In this document: in pieces, positions 43,958-53,860 of the stretch
Layout: the number at the start of each line of letters is the position of its first letter
Position numbering within the stretch: the first letter of the stretch is position 1
Assembly: GCA_964402505.1 (NCBI GenBank)
Contig: CAYOCP010000003.1
Span: forward strand, 166,408-230,407
Direction of reading: 5' to 3'
DNA: 64,000 bases
From: SLRI01 sp964402505
Lineage (GTDB): Bacteria > Pseudomonadota > Alphaproteobacteria > Geminicoccales > Geminicoccaceae
Notes under the pieces: model-generated
Databases searched by the model: none
The model's input: the letters and a program-made list of their open reading frames with translations, nothing else
Told to the model about the DNA's origin: nothing
Made by a program: the position numbers and the translations under genes

Positions 43958-45442
43958 CTAGCCTAGCCTGGGGTAGAGCGGCTTCAGGCGTTCGTAGGTC
44001 TCCCGATAGAGGCCGTAGAGGTGGTCGTAGGCCTGGGCCCTGGCCGGATCGGGCTCGAACGTGTGGGCCGGGCGGGTGAAGCGGGCGATGCCGGCCCAGT
44101 CGTCGGCCGCACCGGTGCCCATGGCGGCGACCCAGGCGGCACCGAGGCAGGAGCCCGGATGTCCCTCGAGTGTCATCACCGGCAATTGCAGCGCATCGGC
44201 GGCGATCTGCATCCAAAGGGCACTCCTGGAGCCGCCGTCGCTGGCGACGAGGCGAGCGACCGGATGGCCGATCTCACGCGCCACCTCGACATGATGGCGA
44301 AAGCCCATGACCACGGCCTCGAGGGCGGCCCGCCAGACATGGTCGATGCGGTGGTGCAGGCCGAGCCCGACGAGGGTGCCGCGGGCGGCGGGGTCGTGGA
44401 TCGGGGTCTTCTCGCCGAGCACATAGGGCAGGAGGAGCAGCCCGTCGGCGCCGGGCGGAACACATTGGGCCAACCGGTCGAGGGTGGCGTGGTCGCGGCC
44501 GGGGGCGAGCTCGCGCACGATCCAGTTGAGCAGAGAGCCCGAAGCCGCCATGCAACCATTGGGCATGAATCGGCCCGGCACGATGTGGTAGTCGAGAAAG
44601 AGACGGGGATCGGGCCGGGGCTTTCCGGCGGCGAGCATGATGTCGCCCGCACCGCCGAACTTGAGCAGCACGTCGCCCGGCTCGACGATGCCGGCGACGA
44701 AGGCGGAGGCGATGTGATCGGCGGCACCGGCGACCACCGGCGTCCCCCGAGCGAGGCCGGTTGCGGCCGCGGCTTCGGCGGTGACGGCGCCGATCACCGC
44801 CTCGCCCGGGACCACGCGCGGCAGTCGGTCCGCCTCCAGATGCGCGAAGGCGAGGAGGTCGAAGGCCGCCTCGCCCGTCTCGAGATCGACAAAGCCGGCC
44901 TCGAGCGCCCAGTTGCGCTCGACCACCCGCTCGCCGGTGAGCCGGAGATTGATGAAGTCGTAGGCGCCCATGACGGTCGCTGCCCGGGCCAGGACCTCGG
45001 GCTCGTGGCGCTCGAGCCAGCGGAGCTTGGCACCGATGAGCTGCTGATTGATGCCGTTGCCGGTGCGGCGGGTGAAGGCGGCCTCGTCCATGTCCCGGCG
45101 CATGGCCTCGACCTCGGCGCCGGTCCGGCCGTCGCTCTGCTGGATCGAGGGGCGGAGCACCCGGCCCTCGCTGTCGAGCAGGACCAGGGCCGGCAGCATG
45201 CCGGCCACACCGATGCCGGCGATGGCGCCGGCCTCGATGCCGGCCTGGGCGAGCAGCGCCGGTGCCAGCGCCTGGACGTTCCGCCACCAGCTCTCCGGAT
45301 CGGCCTCCGCCCAGCCCGGTCGGGGCGAGTCCAGCGCCGCGGCGCGGGAGGCGGTCGCGAGGATGCGACCGTCGGCCCGCGCCAGCACGCCGATGGTCGA
45401 GGTGGTGCCGATGTCGAGCCCGAGGGTGACCCTCCCTTGCAT
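43958..45442 (-). CDS. FGGY-family carbohydrate kinase (xylulokinase-like)
   Basis: A 494-residue sugar kinase with the ASKHA fold. The N-terminal phosphate-binding LGLDIGTTSTIGVL, the IQQSDGRTGAEVE region and C-terminal SDGGSRSALWMQIAADAL with PGSCLGAAWVAAMG are typical of the FGGY family. It resembles xylulokinases and related pentulose/polyol kinases; substrate is not resolved. It is 7 bases downstream of the BtpA-family gene and forms a two-gene operon with it. No transporter or isomerase is adjacent. Confidence 0.88.
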   Translation of the reverse strand: MQGRVTLGLDIGTTSTIGVLARADGRILATASRAAALDSPRPGWAEADPESWWRNVQALAPALLAQAGIEAGAIAGIGVAGMLPALVLLDSEGRVLRPSIQQSDGRTGAEVEAMRRDMDEAAFTRRTGNGINQQLIGAKLRWLERHEPEVLARAATVMGAYDFINLRLTGERVVERNWALEAGFVDLETGEAAFDLLAFAHLEADRLPRVVPGEAVIGAVTAEAAAATGLARGTPVVAGAADHIASAFVAGIVEPGDVLLKFGGAGDIMLAAGKPRPDPRLFLDYHIVPGRFMPNGCMAASGSLLNWIVRELAPGRDHATLDRLAQCVPPGADGLLLLPYVLGEKTPIHDPAARGTLVGLGLHHRIDHVWRAALEAVVMGFRHHVEVAREIGHPVARLVASDGGSRSALWMQIAADALQLPVMTLEGHPGSCLGAAWVAAMGTGAADDWAGIARFTRPAHTFEPDPARAQAYDHLYGLYRETYERLKPLYPRLG

Positions 45443-45449
45443 GGCCGGG

Positions 45450-46244
45450 TCAGCGGAGCTGGCGCACGCGATCCATGAAACGGGCGGCGCGGTCGGGGTC
45501 GACCGCGTTCCAGGTGTTGCCGTCCTTCTTGAAATGGCTGCCGATGACCACGCCGTCGGCGACGGCGAGGATGTCCGTCACGTTGTCGATATTGACGCCG
45601 GTATTGGCGAAGACGGGGGTGTCGGGCACGGCCGCCTTGACCGATTGCAGCTCGGACTGGTCGAGCGCCTGGCCGGTGAGCGGCCCGGAGACGCAGATGA
45701 TGTCGGCCTTGGACGAGAAGACAGCACTCTTGGCCTTCAGGGCCGCGGGCCTCGTGTCGAGCGGTGCCGCGAACTCGGCATTGATGTTGAAGAGAAGCTT
45801 GAGGTCGGGACGGCCCAGATTGTCGCGCAGGCGAAGCGCCTCGGCGCAGCGGGGCTGCCAGAACCCCATGTCGGAGGCGTAGACGCCGGTGAAGATCTCG
45901 CGGGCGAAGAGGGCACCCGTGGCGACGGCGAGCGCCACGGTGGCGACCGGGTCCCAGAGATAGTTGACGCCCAGGGGCACGTGGATCGAGGGCTTCAGCG
46001 CGGCGACGACGGCCGCCATGGCGGCGAGGCCTTCGGGCGGCGCCTGCAGCACGTAGGGCCTATCGCCCTCGTTGCCGAACATGATGGCGTCGACACCGGC
46101 CTCTTGCAGGTTCTCGATATCGCGGGCGACGTCGTCGATCAGCTTCTGCATGCCGCCTCCCCGGTCATGGCCGGGAGCACCCGGCAGGGGTCCCAGATGG
46201 GCCATGGCGATGATCGGCTTCCTCGTCTCGAACGGCGGCAGCAT
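45450..46244 (-). CDS. BtpA/SgcQ-family TIM-barrel protein
   Basis: A 264-residue protein of the BtpA/SgcQ family: PIIAMAHLGPLPGAPGHD, VDAIMFGNEGDRPYVL, GVNYLWDPVATVALAVATGA and ADGVVIGSHFKKDGNTWN. Cyanobacterial BtpA affects photosystem I; SgcQ belongs to a sugar operon of unknown role in enteric bacteria. The link here to an FGGY kinase supports a carbohydrate role. The barrel resembles phosphosugar enzymes, so an aldolase or isomerase is conceivable but unproven. ATG 46244 with AGGGGAG six bases upstream is chosen; the frame extends upstream to 46409 without support. Confidence 0.85.
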   Translation of the reverse strand: MLPPFETRKPIIAMAHLGPLPGAPGHDRGGGMQKLIDDVARDIENLQEAGVDAIMFGNEGDRPYVLQAPPEGLAAMAAVVAALKPSIHVPLGVNYLWDPVATVALAVATGALFAREIFTGVYASDMGFWQPRCAEALRLRDNLGRPDLKLLFNINAEFAAPLDTRPAALKAKSAVFSSKADIICVSGPLTGQALDQSELQSVKAAVPDTPVFANTGVNIDNVTDILAVADGVVIGSHFKKDGNTWNAVDPDRAARFMDRVRQLR

Positions 46245-46475
46245 GTCGTCTCCCCTGATCGGATCGCGCTGATCCTGCCGAAGAATCGTCTCGAGCGGTA
46301 GCCCCGCGATCGCTTCCCCGAGAGGCCGATTTGCCTTTTCCGAGAGCCGGTTGGCGGTTCTTCCCGTAACCAGCCATAGACGGCCGGCGCGCATCGGGGA
46401 AAGATGCACCCGCCGGTTGCGCCGACTGCCGGTCGATCAGGTCGAGCCTGCCATTTGCTATTGGGGAGAGACGCC

Positions 46476-49400
46476 ATGGCCGCTGTCAACGACCGAGCCC
46501 AGACCAACGAGGACACCCCGGTCACGACCAACGTCCTGGCCAATGACCGGGATCCCGCCGGCGGGGTCGGCCGGCTCCAGGATATCGAGACCGCACCCGA
46601 GAACGGCCTCGCCCGCGTCGACCGGGCCCAGGGCACCATCACCTACACGCCCAACCAGGACTTCAACGGCACGGACAGCCTCGTCTATCGCGCGATCGAT
46701 TCCAGCGGCACGACCTCGACCGCCACCCTCGACATCACCGTCAAGCCCGTCAACGATCCGCCGGTCGCCCTGAACGATGCCGCGACCACGGCGGAGGATA
46801 CGCCCTTCAAGGTCGACGTGCTCGCCAACGACACCGATGTGGACGGCGATTCGCTGCGCATCCAGAGTGTCAGCGCCGGCGCCAACGGCACCGCCCGCAT
46901 CTCCGGCAGCGAGATCAGCTACACGCCGAACGCCGATTTCTCGGGCCGCGAGGATATCTCCTACACGATCAGCGACGGCAAGGGCGGCACGGCCTCGGCG
47001 ATCCTGCGGATCGATGTGACGCCCTCCAACGACGCGCCCGAGGCCGCGGCCGACACGGCGACGACGGCGGAGGACACGCCGGTCACCATCGACGTCGTGG
47101 CCAACGACACCGATGTCGACGGCGACGCGCTCAAGGTCGCCGGTGTCACCGCCGCCCCGGCCAACGGCACCGCCGCGGTGAGCGGCAGCGGATCGATCAC
47201 CTACACGCCGAACGAGAATTTCAACGGCACCGACAAGTTCACCTATCAGGTGACGGACGGCAATGGCGGCCTCGACACGGCCGAGGTGACGGTGCGCGTG
47301 GAGCCGGCGAACGACGCGCCGGTGGCCGTCGACGACACGGCCACCATGGTCGAGGACGGCAAGCCGCTCAACCTCGCGGTCCTCGCCAACGACACCGATC
47401 TCGACGGCGACCGGCTCGTGGTCTCGGCCATCGGCGACGAGGCGACGCTCGGCACGGCCGCCATCGCCAGGAACGGCCAGGGCATCACCTACACGCCCTT
47501 CAAGGACGCGACCGGCACGGACAGCTTCACCTACACGGCGAGCGATCCGAGCGGAGCCACCTCGACGGCCAGGGTGACGGTCGAGATCACGCCGGTCAAC
47601 GACGCGCCGGTGGCCCTCGAGGACAGCGCCACCACGGCCGAGGACACGGCCGTCACGATCTCGCCCCTGGCCAACGACACCGATGTGGACGGCGACGAGC
47701 TCGCCGTGACCGCGGTCGGCGCGGCCAAGCTCGGCACGGTCGAGATCGGCAAGGATGGCGCGACCCTCACCTACACGCCGAACGAGAATGCGCATGGCAC
47801 CGACAGGTTCACCTACACGGTGAGCGACGGCGAGCTGACCAGCAGCTCGACCGTGACCGTGACCATCGATTCGGTGAACGACGTGCCGGTCGCCACTGAC
47901 GACACGGCGACTGCCACCGAGGACCGCACGCTCGCCATCAATGTGCTGGCCAACGACACCGACGCCGACGGCGATCGGCTGACGCTCGCCGCGATCAGCA
48001 ACGGGCCCGCGAACGGCACGGCCGAGATCGTCAACAACCAGATCCGCTACACGCCCAACGCCGATTTCAACGGCGAGGACAAGCTGACCTACAGCGTCGA
48101 CGACGGCCAGGGCGGGACCGCCGAGGCCGAGCTGACCATCCAGGTGGCACCGGTCAACGACGCGCCGGTGGCAGTGGCGGACGAGGCCTCGACCGACGAG
48201 GACGAGGCGGTCACGATCGACGTGCTCGCCAACGACACGGACGTGGACGGCGATGCGCTCGCCGTGACCGGTGTCGGCGGTGCGAGGCTCGGCACGGTGA
48301 CCGTGGCCGAGGACGGCAGCACGATCACCTACACGCCCAAGGCCGACGCCAACGGCACGGACAGCTTCACCTACACGGTGAGCGACGGGGCGCTCAAGGC
48401 GACCTCGACCGTCACGGTCACGGTCAACCCGGTCAACGACGCGCCGGTCGCCGCCGACGACAAGGCGACGACCGCCGAGGACCAGACCGTTCTCGTCGAC
48501 GTGCTGCGCAACGACAGCGACATCGACAGCCCGGCCCTGCAGCTCAGCCGGATCGTCGACAGCCCGTCCAACGGCACCGCCGAGATCGACGGCGGGACCG
48601 GGCAGATCCGCTACACGCCGAACGAGAACTTCAATGGCGCGGACAGCCTCACCTACGAGGTGAGCGACGGCGAGCTGACGTCGACGGCGAGGCTCGACCT
48701 CACGGTGACGCCGGTCAACGACGCGCCCCTGGCGGAAGCCGACACGGCGACCACCAACGAGGACACGCCGGTGCTTGTCGACGTGCTCGCCAACGACACG
48801 GATATCGACGGCGACACGCTCAGGATCGCCTCGGTCGCCCGGCCCGGCAACGGCACGGCGGTGGTCGACAACGAGACCGGCCAGATCCGCTACACGCCCA
48901 ACGCCGACTTCAATGGCGAGGACACCTTCACCTACACGGTGAGCGACGGGGCCGGCGGCACGGCGCTCGGCAGCGTCGCGGTGACGGTCGAGCCGGTCAA
49001 CGACGTGCCGGTGGCGGAGGCCGACAAGGCGGCGACGGCCGAGGAGACGGCGGTGCTCATCGACGTGCTCGGCAACGACTCGGACATCGATGGCGACTCG
49101 CTCGGCGTCGACTCGGTCGGCAAGGCCGCCAACGGCACGGTCGAGATCGTGGGCAACCAGGTCCGCTACACGCCGAACGAGAACTTCAACGGCGAGGACA
49201 GCTTCACCTACAAGGTCGGCGACGGGGCCGGCGGCACCGCCGAATCCACGGTCACGGTGCAGGTGACGCCGGTCAACGACGCGCCCGTCGCCGCGGACGA
49301 TGCGGTGACGACGCGGGAGGACACGCCGGCGACGTTCGACGTGCTCGCCAATGACAGCGATGTGGACGGCGATCCCCTGAAGGTGACGGCCGTCGGCGAT

Positions 49401-50003
49401 GCCGACAACGGCACGGTCACGATCACCGGCAAGGGAATAGCCTATACGCCCAACGAGAACTTCAACGGCGAGGACAGCTTCACCTACACGATCGCCGACC
49501 CCGCGGGCGCCACCTCCGAGGCGACCGTGACGGTCGACGTGAGATCGGTGAACGACGCGCCGGTGGCGGCCGACGACAGCTTCGACGTCGAGGCCGGCAC
49601 GCGCCGGGTCGTGCTCGACATCCTCTCCAACGACAGCGATATCGACAACGGCCTCAACCCGCGCTCGGTGCAGATCAGCGACCTGCCCGACCACGGCGAT
49701 GCCTACGTGCGCAAGGACGGCGGCATCGACTACCGGCCTGAGCCGGGCTTCGTCGGCAAGGACACGCTCGTCTACACGGTCGGCGACGAGGACGGGTTCG
49801 CGTCCAACCCGGCCCGCGTCACCATCAATGTGCTGGGGGCGCCGAGCGAGGGCGAGGCGATCGCCATGGACGACGTGCTCGGCGGCGACGAGGTCGCGGT
49901 CGGCGATGCATCGGCGGCGATGATGGCGGACGCCGCTGCGGCCGGCGGCGGCAGCGTCGGACCCGACCTCTCGAGCATCGTCGTCACCGACACGGTCGTC
50001 TGA
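46476..50003 (+). CDS. Large protein of 12 tandem cadherin/VCBS-like repeats
   Basis: A 1175-residue protein built almost entirely from 12 repeats of about 93 residues. Each reads roughly NDAPVAADDxATTxEDTPV, DVLANDTDVDGDxL, IxYTPNxNFNGxDSFTYTVS, with Asp/Asn residues placed for calcium binding. This is the tandem-95/cadherin-like (VCBS-related) domain of large adhesins and matrix proteins. There is no signal peptide; the C-terminal 50 residues are Ala/Gly/Asp-rich and end IVVTDTVV, compatible with a type I secretion signal, but no secretion genes are nearby. GGGGAG precedes ATG 46476. Probably a surface or biofilm protein. The repeats are similar at DNA level (period about 279 bases), so copy number may vary between strains. 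Confidence 0.88.
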   Translation: MAAVNDRAQTNEDTPVTTNVLANDRDPAGGVGRLQDIETAPENGLARVDRAQGTITYTPNQDFNGTDSLVYRAIDSSGTTSTATLDITVKPVNDPPVALNDAATTAEDTPFKVDVLANDTDVDGDSLRIQSVSAGANGTARISGSEISYTPNADFSGREDISYTISDGKGGTASAILRIDVTPSNDAPEAAADTATTAEDTPVTIDVVANDTDVDGDALKVAGVTAAPANGTAAVSGSGSITYTPNENFNGTDKFTYQVTDGNGGLDTAEVTVRVEPANDAPVAVDDTATMVEDGKPLNLAVLANDTDLDGDRLVVSAIGDEATLGTAAIARNGQGITYTPFKDATGTDSFTYTASDPSGATSTARVTVEITPVNDAPVALEDSATTAEDTAVTISPLANDTDVDGDELAVTAVGAAKLGTVEIGKDGATLTYTPNENAHGTDRFTYTVSDGELTSSSTVTVTIDSVNDVPVATDDTATATEDRTLAINVLANDTDADGDRLTLAAISNGPANGTAEIVNNQIRYTPNADFNGEDKLTYSVDDGQGGTAEAELTIQVAPVNDAPVAVADEASTDEDEAVTIDVLANDTDVDGDALAVTGVGGARLGTVTVAEDGSTITYTPKADANGTDSFTYTVSDGALKATSTVTVTVNPVNDAPVAADDKATTAEDQTVLVDVLRNDSDIDSPALQLSRIVDSPSNGTAEIDGGTGQIRYTPNENFNGADSLTYEVSDGELTSTARLDLTVTPVNDAPLAEADTATTNEDTPVLVDVLANDTDIDGDTLRIASVARPGNGTAVVDNETGQIRYTPNADFNGEDTFTYTVSDGAGGTALGSVAVTVEPVNDVPVAEADKAATAEETAVLIDVLGNDSDIDGDSLGVDSVGKAANGTVEIVGNQVRYTPNENFNGEDSFTYKVGDGAGGTAESTVTVQVTPVNDAPVAADDAVTTREDTPATFDVLANDSDVDGDPLKVTAVGDADNGTVTITGKGIAYTPNENFNGEDSFTYTIADPAGATSEATVTVDVRSVNDAPVAADDSFDVEAGTRRVVLDILSNDSDIDNGLNPRSVQISDLPDHGDAYVRKDGGIDYRPEPGFVGKDTLVYTVGDEDGFASNPARVTINVLGAPSEGEAIAMDDVLGGDEVAVGDASAAMMADAAAAGGGSVGPDLSSIVVTDTVV

Positions 50004-50027
50004 GGATCGGGCAAGGCCGGCGGGGGG

Positions 50028-50486
50028 TCAGCCCGCCGCCGGCGCCGGTGCCGCGGTGAACGCCCGGGCGAGCTGGCGGATGCGCTCGACCATGGAGTAG
50101 AGGCCGTTGGCGCGGCCGGGTGTCAGGAGCCGGCCGAGCCCGACCCGCTCGAAGAGCTCGGGCGGATTGGCGAGGATGGTCTCGGGCGTGCGGCCGGAAT
50201 AGAGCCTGAGCACGAGGCTGATCAGGCCTTTGACGATGACGGCGTCGCTGTCGGCGCGGAACGACACGCGGCGTGTCTCGGGATCGAGCTCGGCCACGAG
50301 CCAGACCTGGCTCTGGCAGCCGCGCACCCGGTTGCCCTCCGTCTTGAGCGACTCCTCGAGCGGCGGCAGATCCTTTCCCAGATCGATGACGTACTCGATC
50401 TTCTCGCGCGGCTCGTCGAAGAGCGCGAACTCCTCCTCGATGGTCCTCGCCGTCGTGGCAAAATCGGGCTGTTGCTGCTCGGTCAT
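50028..50486 (-). CDS. sufE: SufE-family Fe-S cluster assembly protein
   Basis: A 152-residue sulfur acceptor. The catalytic Cys is in NRVRGCQSQVWLVAEL (about residue 57), and DLGKDLPPLEESLKTEGN and GLISLVLRLYSGRTPETIL match SufE/CsdE. It takes persulfide from a SufS-type desulfurase and passes it to the SufBCD scaffold. The start ATG 50486 has GGTGAG upstream. No other suf genes are in the window, a stand-alone location common in alphaproteobacteria. Confidence 0.93.
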   Translation of the reverse strand: MTEQQQPDFATTARTIEEEFALFDEPREKIEYVIDLGKDLPPLEESLKTEGNRVRGCQSQVWLVAELDPETRRVSFRADSDAVIVKGLISLVLRLYSGRTPETILANPPELFERVGLGRLLTPGRANGLYSMVERIRQLARAFTAAPAPAAG

Positions 50487-50610
50487 GCTCACCATATGCG
50501 TGGCCTGCCCGGCCGGGTCAATGCGGGGCCGGTGCATGCGGCTTGCCTGCCGGTGTCGCCGGCGACTACTGTTCCCCCGTCCGAACAGATGCAAGGGGGG
50601 ACCGCCAGCC

Positions 50611-51714
50611 ATGCCGACCATTCCAAGAGCGCGCCCGAAGAGCGCTTGCGCCGGGGCTCTCGCGACGCTCGCCGCCGGTGCGGCGCTGCTCGCTCTCGGC
50701 AGCGGTGCCGCGCAGGCGGCCGAGTACACCATGGCCATAGCGCACCTGTTGCCCGAGGAGATCACCAGCAACGAGGTGCAACCCTCGCTCAAGCATTTCG
50801 AATCCCTGGTGGAATCGGCGACGGACGGCGCCATCGACGTGCAGATCTTCGGCGGCGGCCAGCTCGGCTCGGAGGTCGAGACGGCGCAGCAGGCCCAGGA
50901 TGGCCAGCTCCTGCAGTCGACCGTGATCTCGTCGGGGGCCATGTCGTCCTTCTACCCGAAATACCAGGTCATCACCGCACCCTTCCTCTTTCCGAACTAC
51001 CGCACCGCCTGGGCCTTCCTCGACGGAAAATGGAACGCGGACTTCATGCGCGGCACGATCGAGGAGGCAGGGCTCCGCTATCTCGGCACGTTCGACGATG
51101 GCGGCGGCTTCGTCGCCTTCACCAACAACCAGCACCTGATCAAGACGGTCGACGACCTCGAGGGCCTGAAGATCCGCGTCGAGGAGAACCCGGCCCATGT
51201 GGCGGTCATGAAGGCGCTCGGCGCCTCGGCGACGCCCTTGCCCTGGGGCGAGGTGGTGACCGCGCTCGGCACCGGGCTCGCCGACGGCCAGTTCAACGCG
51301 CCGGGGGTCAGCAAGTATTTCAAGCTCTGGGAGGTCAACGACTACACGACGCTCAGCGGCCACATCTACAACACGCAGCCCTGGCTGGTGAGCGAGGCGT
51401 GGTTCCAGTCGCTGCCGGAGGAATATCGGGACATCATCGTCGAGGCGGCGCGCGAGTCGATCGCCATCGGCCACGGCGTGGCGGCGCTGCAGGCGATCGA
51501 CGGCTGGGAGGCCTCCTGCAAGAACTTCAAGGAATGCTACGTCCTGCCGCAGGCGGAGCGCGACAAGATGGCGGCGATCGCTCGCCCCGCCTGGAAGGAG
51601 TGGATCACCACGGATTTCGGCATGGATCCGGAGCTCGTCGACGGCCTTCTGGCGGAGGTCGATCGGACCTCGAAGGAGACCAGCGAGCACGATATCGAGC
51701 TCTATGGCCGCTGA
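50611..51714 (+). CDS. dctP: TRAP transporter solute-binding protein, DctP family
   Basis: A 367-residue periplasmic protein. The signal peptide spans about 1-38 (ACAGALATLAAGAALLALG, ending GAAQAAE). The mature part has YTMAIAHLLPEEITSNEVQP, FGGGQLGSEVETAQQAQDG and LEGLKIRVEENPAHVAVMKA; the Arg in KIRV is the residue that binds substrate carboxylates. AAGGGG lies upstream of ATG 50611. The substrate is probably a C4-dicarboxylate, keto acid or related organic acid. Two membrane subunits follow directly. Confidence 0.92.
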   Translation: MPTIPRARPKSACAGALATLAAGAALLALGSGAAQAAEYTMAIAHLLPEEITSNEVQPSLKHFESLVESATDGAIDVQIFGGGQLGSEVETAQQAQDGQLLQSTVISSGAMSSFYPKYQVITAPFLFPNYRTAWAFLDGKWNADFMRGTIEEAGLRYLGTFDDGGGFVAFTNNQHLIKTVDDLEGLKIRVEENPAHVAVMKALGASATPLPWGEVVTALGTGLADGQFNAPGVSKYFKLWEVNDYTTLSGHIYNTQPWLVSEAWFQSLPEEYRDIIVEAARESIAIGHGVAALQAIDGWEASCKNFKECYVLPQAERDKMAAIARPAWKEWITTDFGMDPELVDGLLAEVDRTSKETSEHDIELYGR

Positions 51715-52258
51715 CGCGGCGGGGGCGCTCCCGGGGCGCCTCGCGAAGGTGAGTGCCGGGCTCGATCAGGTCGTCATGGTCGTCTGCATCGGCTGCATCC
51801 TGGTGATGCTCGGCATCTCCTTCGTCGGCGCCTTCTACATGGCGGTGACAGGCGATGCGCTGAGCTGGACCTATTCGCTCGCCCGGCTCTTCATCCCCTG
51901 GCTGGCGCTGCTCAGCATCACCATCGCCTACCGGGCGGGCGAGCACATCGCCATGGCCTCGCTCCTGCAGGTCCTGCCGGCGGGGCTGCGGGCGGCGCTT
52001 CGCGTCGTCAATCTCGGTGTGGCGGCCCTCTTCGCCGGGCTTCTGGTCTGGTACGGCTGGGCCTACGCCATCCGCTCGCGGCAGCTCTACATGGTCTCGG
52101 ACCAGATCCAGATCGACGGCCGCTGGGTGGCGGCGGCCGTGCCGGTGACGGGTGCCATCCTCATCGTCCACATGCTGTGCGGCCGGCTGATGACCGAGGC
52201 GGCGCCGGGGCTGCACGAGCCCCTGGCCGGCGACGACTTGGACGGGCAGCGGGCATGA
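51704..52258 (+). CDS. dctQ: TRAP transporter small permease, DctQ family
   Basis: A 184-residue membrane protein with four helices (about 20-43, 58-75, 95-118, 140-160). TWYSLARL-like SWTYSLARLFIPWLALLSI and AYRAGEHIAMASLL are DctQ signatures. It overlaps dctP by 11 bases and dctM by 4, so all three are one transcript. It bridges the binding protein and the large transporter subunit. Confidence 0.92.
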   Translation: MAADAAGALPGRLAKVSAGLDQVVMVVCIGCILVMLGISFVGAFYMAVTGDALSWTYSLARLFIPWLALLSITIAYRAGEHIAMASLLQVLPAGLRAALRVVNLGVAALFAGLLVWYGWAYAIRSRQLYMVSDQIQIDGRWVAAAVPVTGAILIVHMLCGRLMTEAAPGLHEPLAGDDLDGQRA

Positions 52259-53532
52259 CCTCGGCGATCGCGGTCTTTCTGGCGCTTCTCCTGATCGGCA
52301 CGCCGATCGCCGTGGTCATGACCATGTCGGGGCTCGCCGGGGCGGTCGAGCTCGGCGGCACGGGCTTCTTGGGAATCATCGCCGAGCGCATGTTCTCGGG
52401 CGTCTCCGGCTACCTCCTGATGGCCATTCCCTACTTCATCTTCACCGCCGAGCTGATGAACGAGGCGGGGCTCACCCGCCGCCTGATCGATTTCAGCAAC
52501 GCCCTGCTCGGCCGCATCCGGGGGGCTCTGAGCCACGTCAACATCACGGTGAGCCTCTTCTTCGCGGGGCTCACCGGTGCCGCCATCACCGACACGGTGG
52601 CGATCGGCAAGATCCTGATCCCGGCCATGAAGAAGGAGGGCTACAGCGCCGAGTACAGCGCCGCCGTCACCGCCTGCTCCTCCATCATCGGGCCGATCAT
52701 CCCGCCCAGCATCGTCATGGTCGTCTACGCCTCGATCCTGCGCGACGTCTCGGTGATCCAGCTCTTCGTCGCCGGCATCGTGCCGGGACTTCTGATGACC
52801 GCCATGCTGCTCCTGACCAGCGGGACGATGGCCTGGATCTACGGCTTTCCGCGCCACGCCGACACCAATCTCCGGGTGGCGGCCAGAGCCTTCCTGCCGA
52901 CCATCCCGGCGCTGCTCGTGCCGCTCATCATCCTGGGCGGCATCGTCGGCGGTCTCACCACCGTCACCGAGGCCTCGGCCTTCGCCGCCGTCTACACGAT
53001 CGCCATCGGCTTTCTCGTCCACCGCACGCTCAGCCTCGCCCGCATCTGGCGCGCCCTCAAGGCGACGGTCGTCTTCAGCGGCGTCGTCTTCTTCCTTCTC
53101 GCCGCCTCGACCGTGCTCGGCTGGTTCGTCACCCGCTCGGGCATCGCCCGCGAGGCGGCCTCGCTCATCGCCGACATCAGCACGAACTGGGTGATCCAGA
53201 TCATGCTGGTGAACCTCCTCCTGATCCTGCTCGGCACCGTGCTCGACGTGCTGCCGGCGCTCGTGGTGGTGGCGCCGGTGCTGGTGCCGGCGATGACCCA
53301 GCTCGGCTTCGACCCGCTGCATTTCGCGATCGTCATGATCCTCACGCTCAACGTCGCCAACATCACCCCGCCGGTCGGCATGACACTGATGACGGCAGCC
53401 CAGATCGCCGGGGTCTCCTACGAACGCGCGATTCTCGCCTCCCTGCCCTTCCTCTGCACCCATCTCCTCGTCGTCGTCATCGTCTCGCTCTGGCCGGCTC
53501 TCATTCTCTGGCTGCCGTCGTTTCTGGGATAG
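52255..53532 (+). CDS. dctM: TRAP transporter large permease, DctM family
   Basis: A 425-residue transporter subunit with about 12 helices. SGVSGYLLMAIPYFIFTAELM, SSIIGPIIPPSIVMVVYAS and ITPPVGMTLMTAAQIAGV are diagnostic of DctM. The ATG at 52255 overlaps dctQ. It uses a sodium or proton gradient for uptake of the dctP substrate. A 24-base inverted-repeat element begins 12 bases after its stop. Confidence 0.93.
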   Translation: MTSAIAVFLALLLIGTPIAVVMTMSGLAGAVELGGTGFLGIIAERMFSGVSGYLLMAIPYFIFTAELMNEAGLTRRLIDFSNALLGRIRGALSHVNITVSLFFAGLTGAAITDTVAIGKILIPAMKKEGYSAEYSAAVTACSSIIGPIIPPSIVMVVYASILRDVSVIQLFVAGIVPGLLMTAMLLLTSGTMAWIYGFPRHADTNLRVAARAFLPTIPALLVPLIILGGIVGGLTTVTEASAFAAVYTIAIGFLVHRTLSLARIWRALKATVVFSGVVFFLLAASTVLGWFVTRSGIAREAASLIADISTNWVIQIMLVNLLLILLGTVLDVLPALVVVAPVLVPAMTQLGFDPLHFAIVMILTLNVANITPPVGMTLMTAAQIAGVSYERAILASLPFLCTHLLVVVIVSLWPALILWLPSFLG

Positions 53533-53860
53533 GGAGGCCGGTCGCTCAGAGGCTGCCAATGAATGGGCTTGTGGTCGTGGTGTCGAGGGATTCGTGGGCG
53601 ATCTCGAGCCTTTCCGCGAGCGAGGTCGCGAGGGGCGGCCTCGACCGTCGAGCGGCGCCGGAAGGACTCCGCGCTCGCCCGCGCCCGCCTGCCGTCCTGC
53701 GCCACCCGCTCCAAAAGCGCCTCATGGTTCGTCCGGAAGTCCGAGCGCTTATGGGGTCAGGACTCTTTTAGGCCACCCAAAAGAGTCCTGACCCCTTTAG
53801 CTCGCGATGGGGCGTCGATGCAGCGATGCGACGGCCCTCGGCCCATTCATTGACAACCGC
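53533..53860. other. Gap filled by a small inverted-repeat element
   Basis: The 328 bases between dctM and pdeM hold no supportable gene. They are almost exactly occupied by the element described at 53545-53864. A minus-strand frame (FRTNHEALLERVAQDG and following Arg-rich sequence) has no start and no recognisable domain. Confidence 0.6.

Noticed and set aside
46458..49694. 1078-codon minus-strand frame inside the tandem-repeat gene
   Set aside because: Repetitive antisense of the cadherin-like repeats, with no ribosome site and no recognisable fold.
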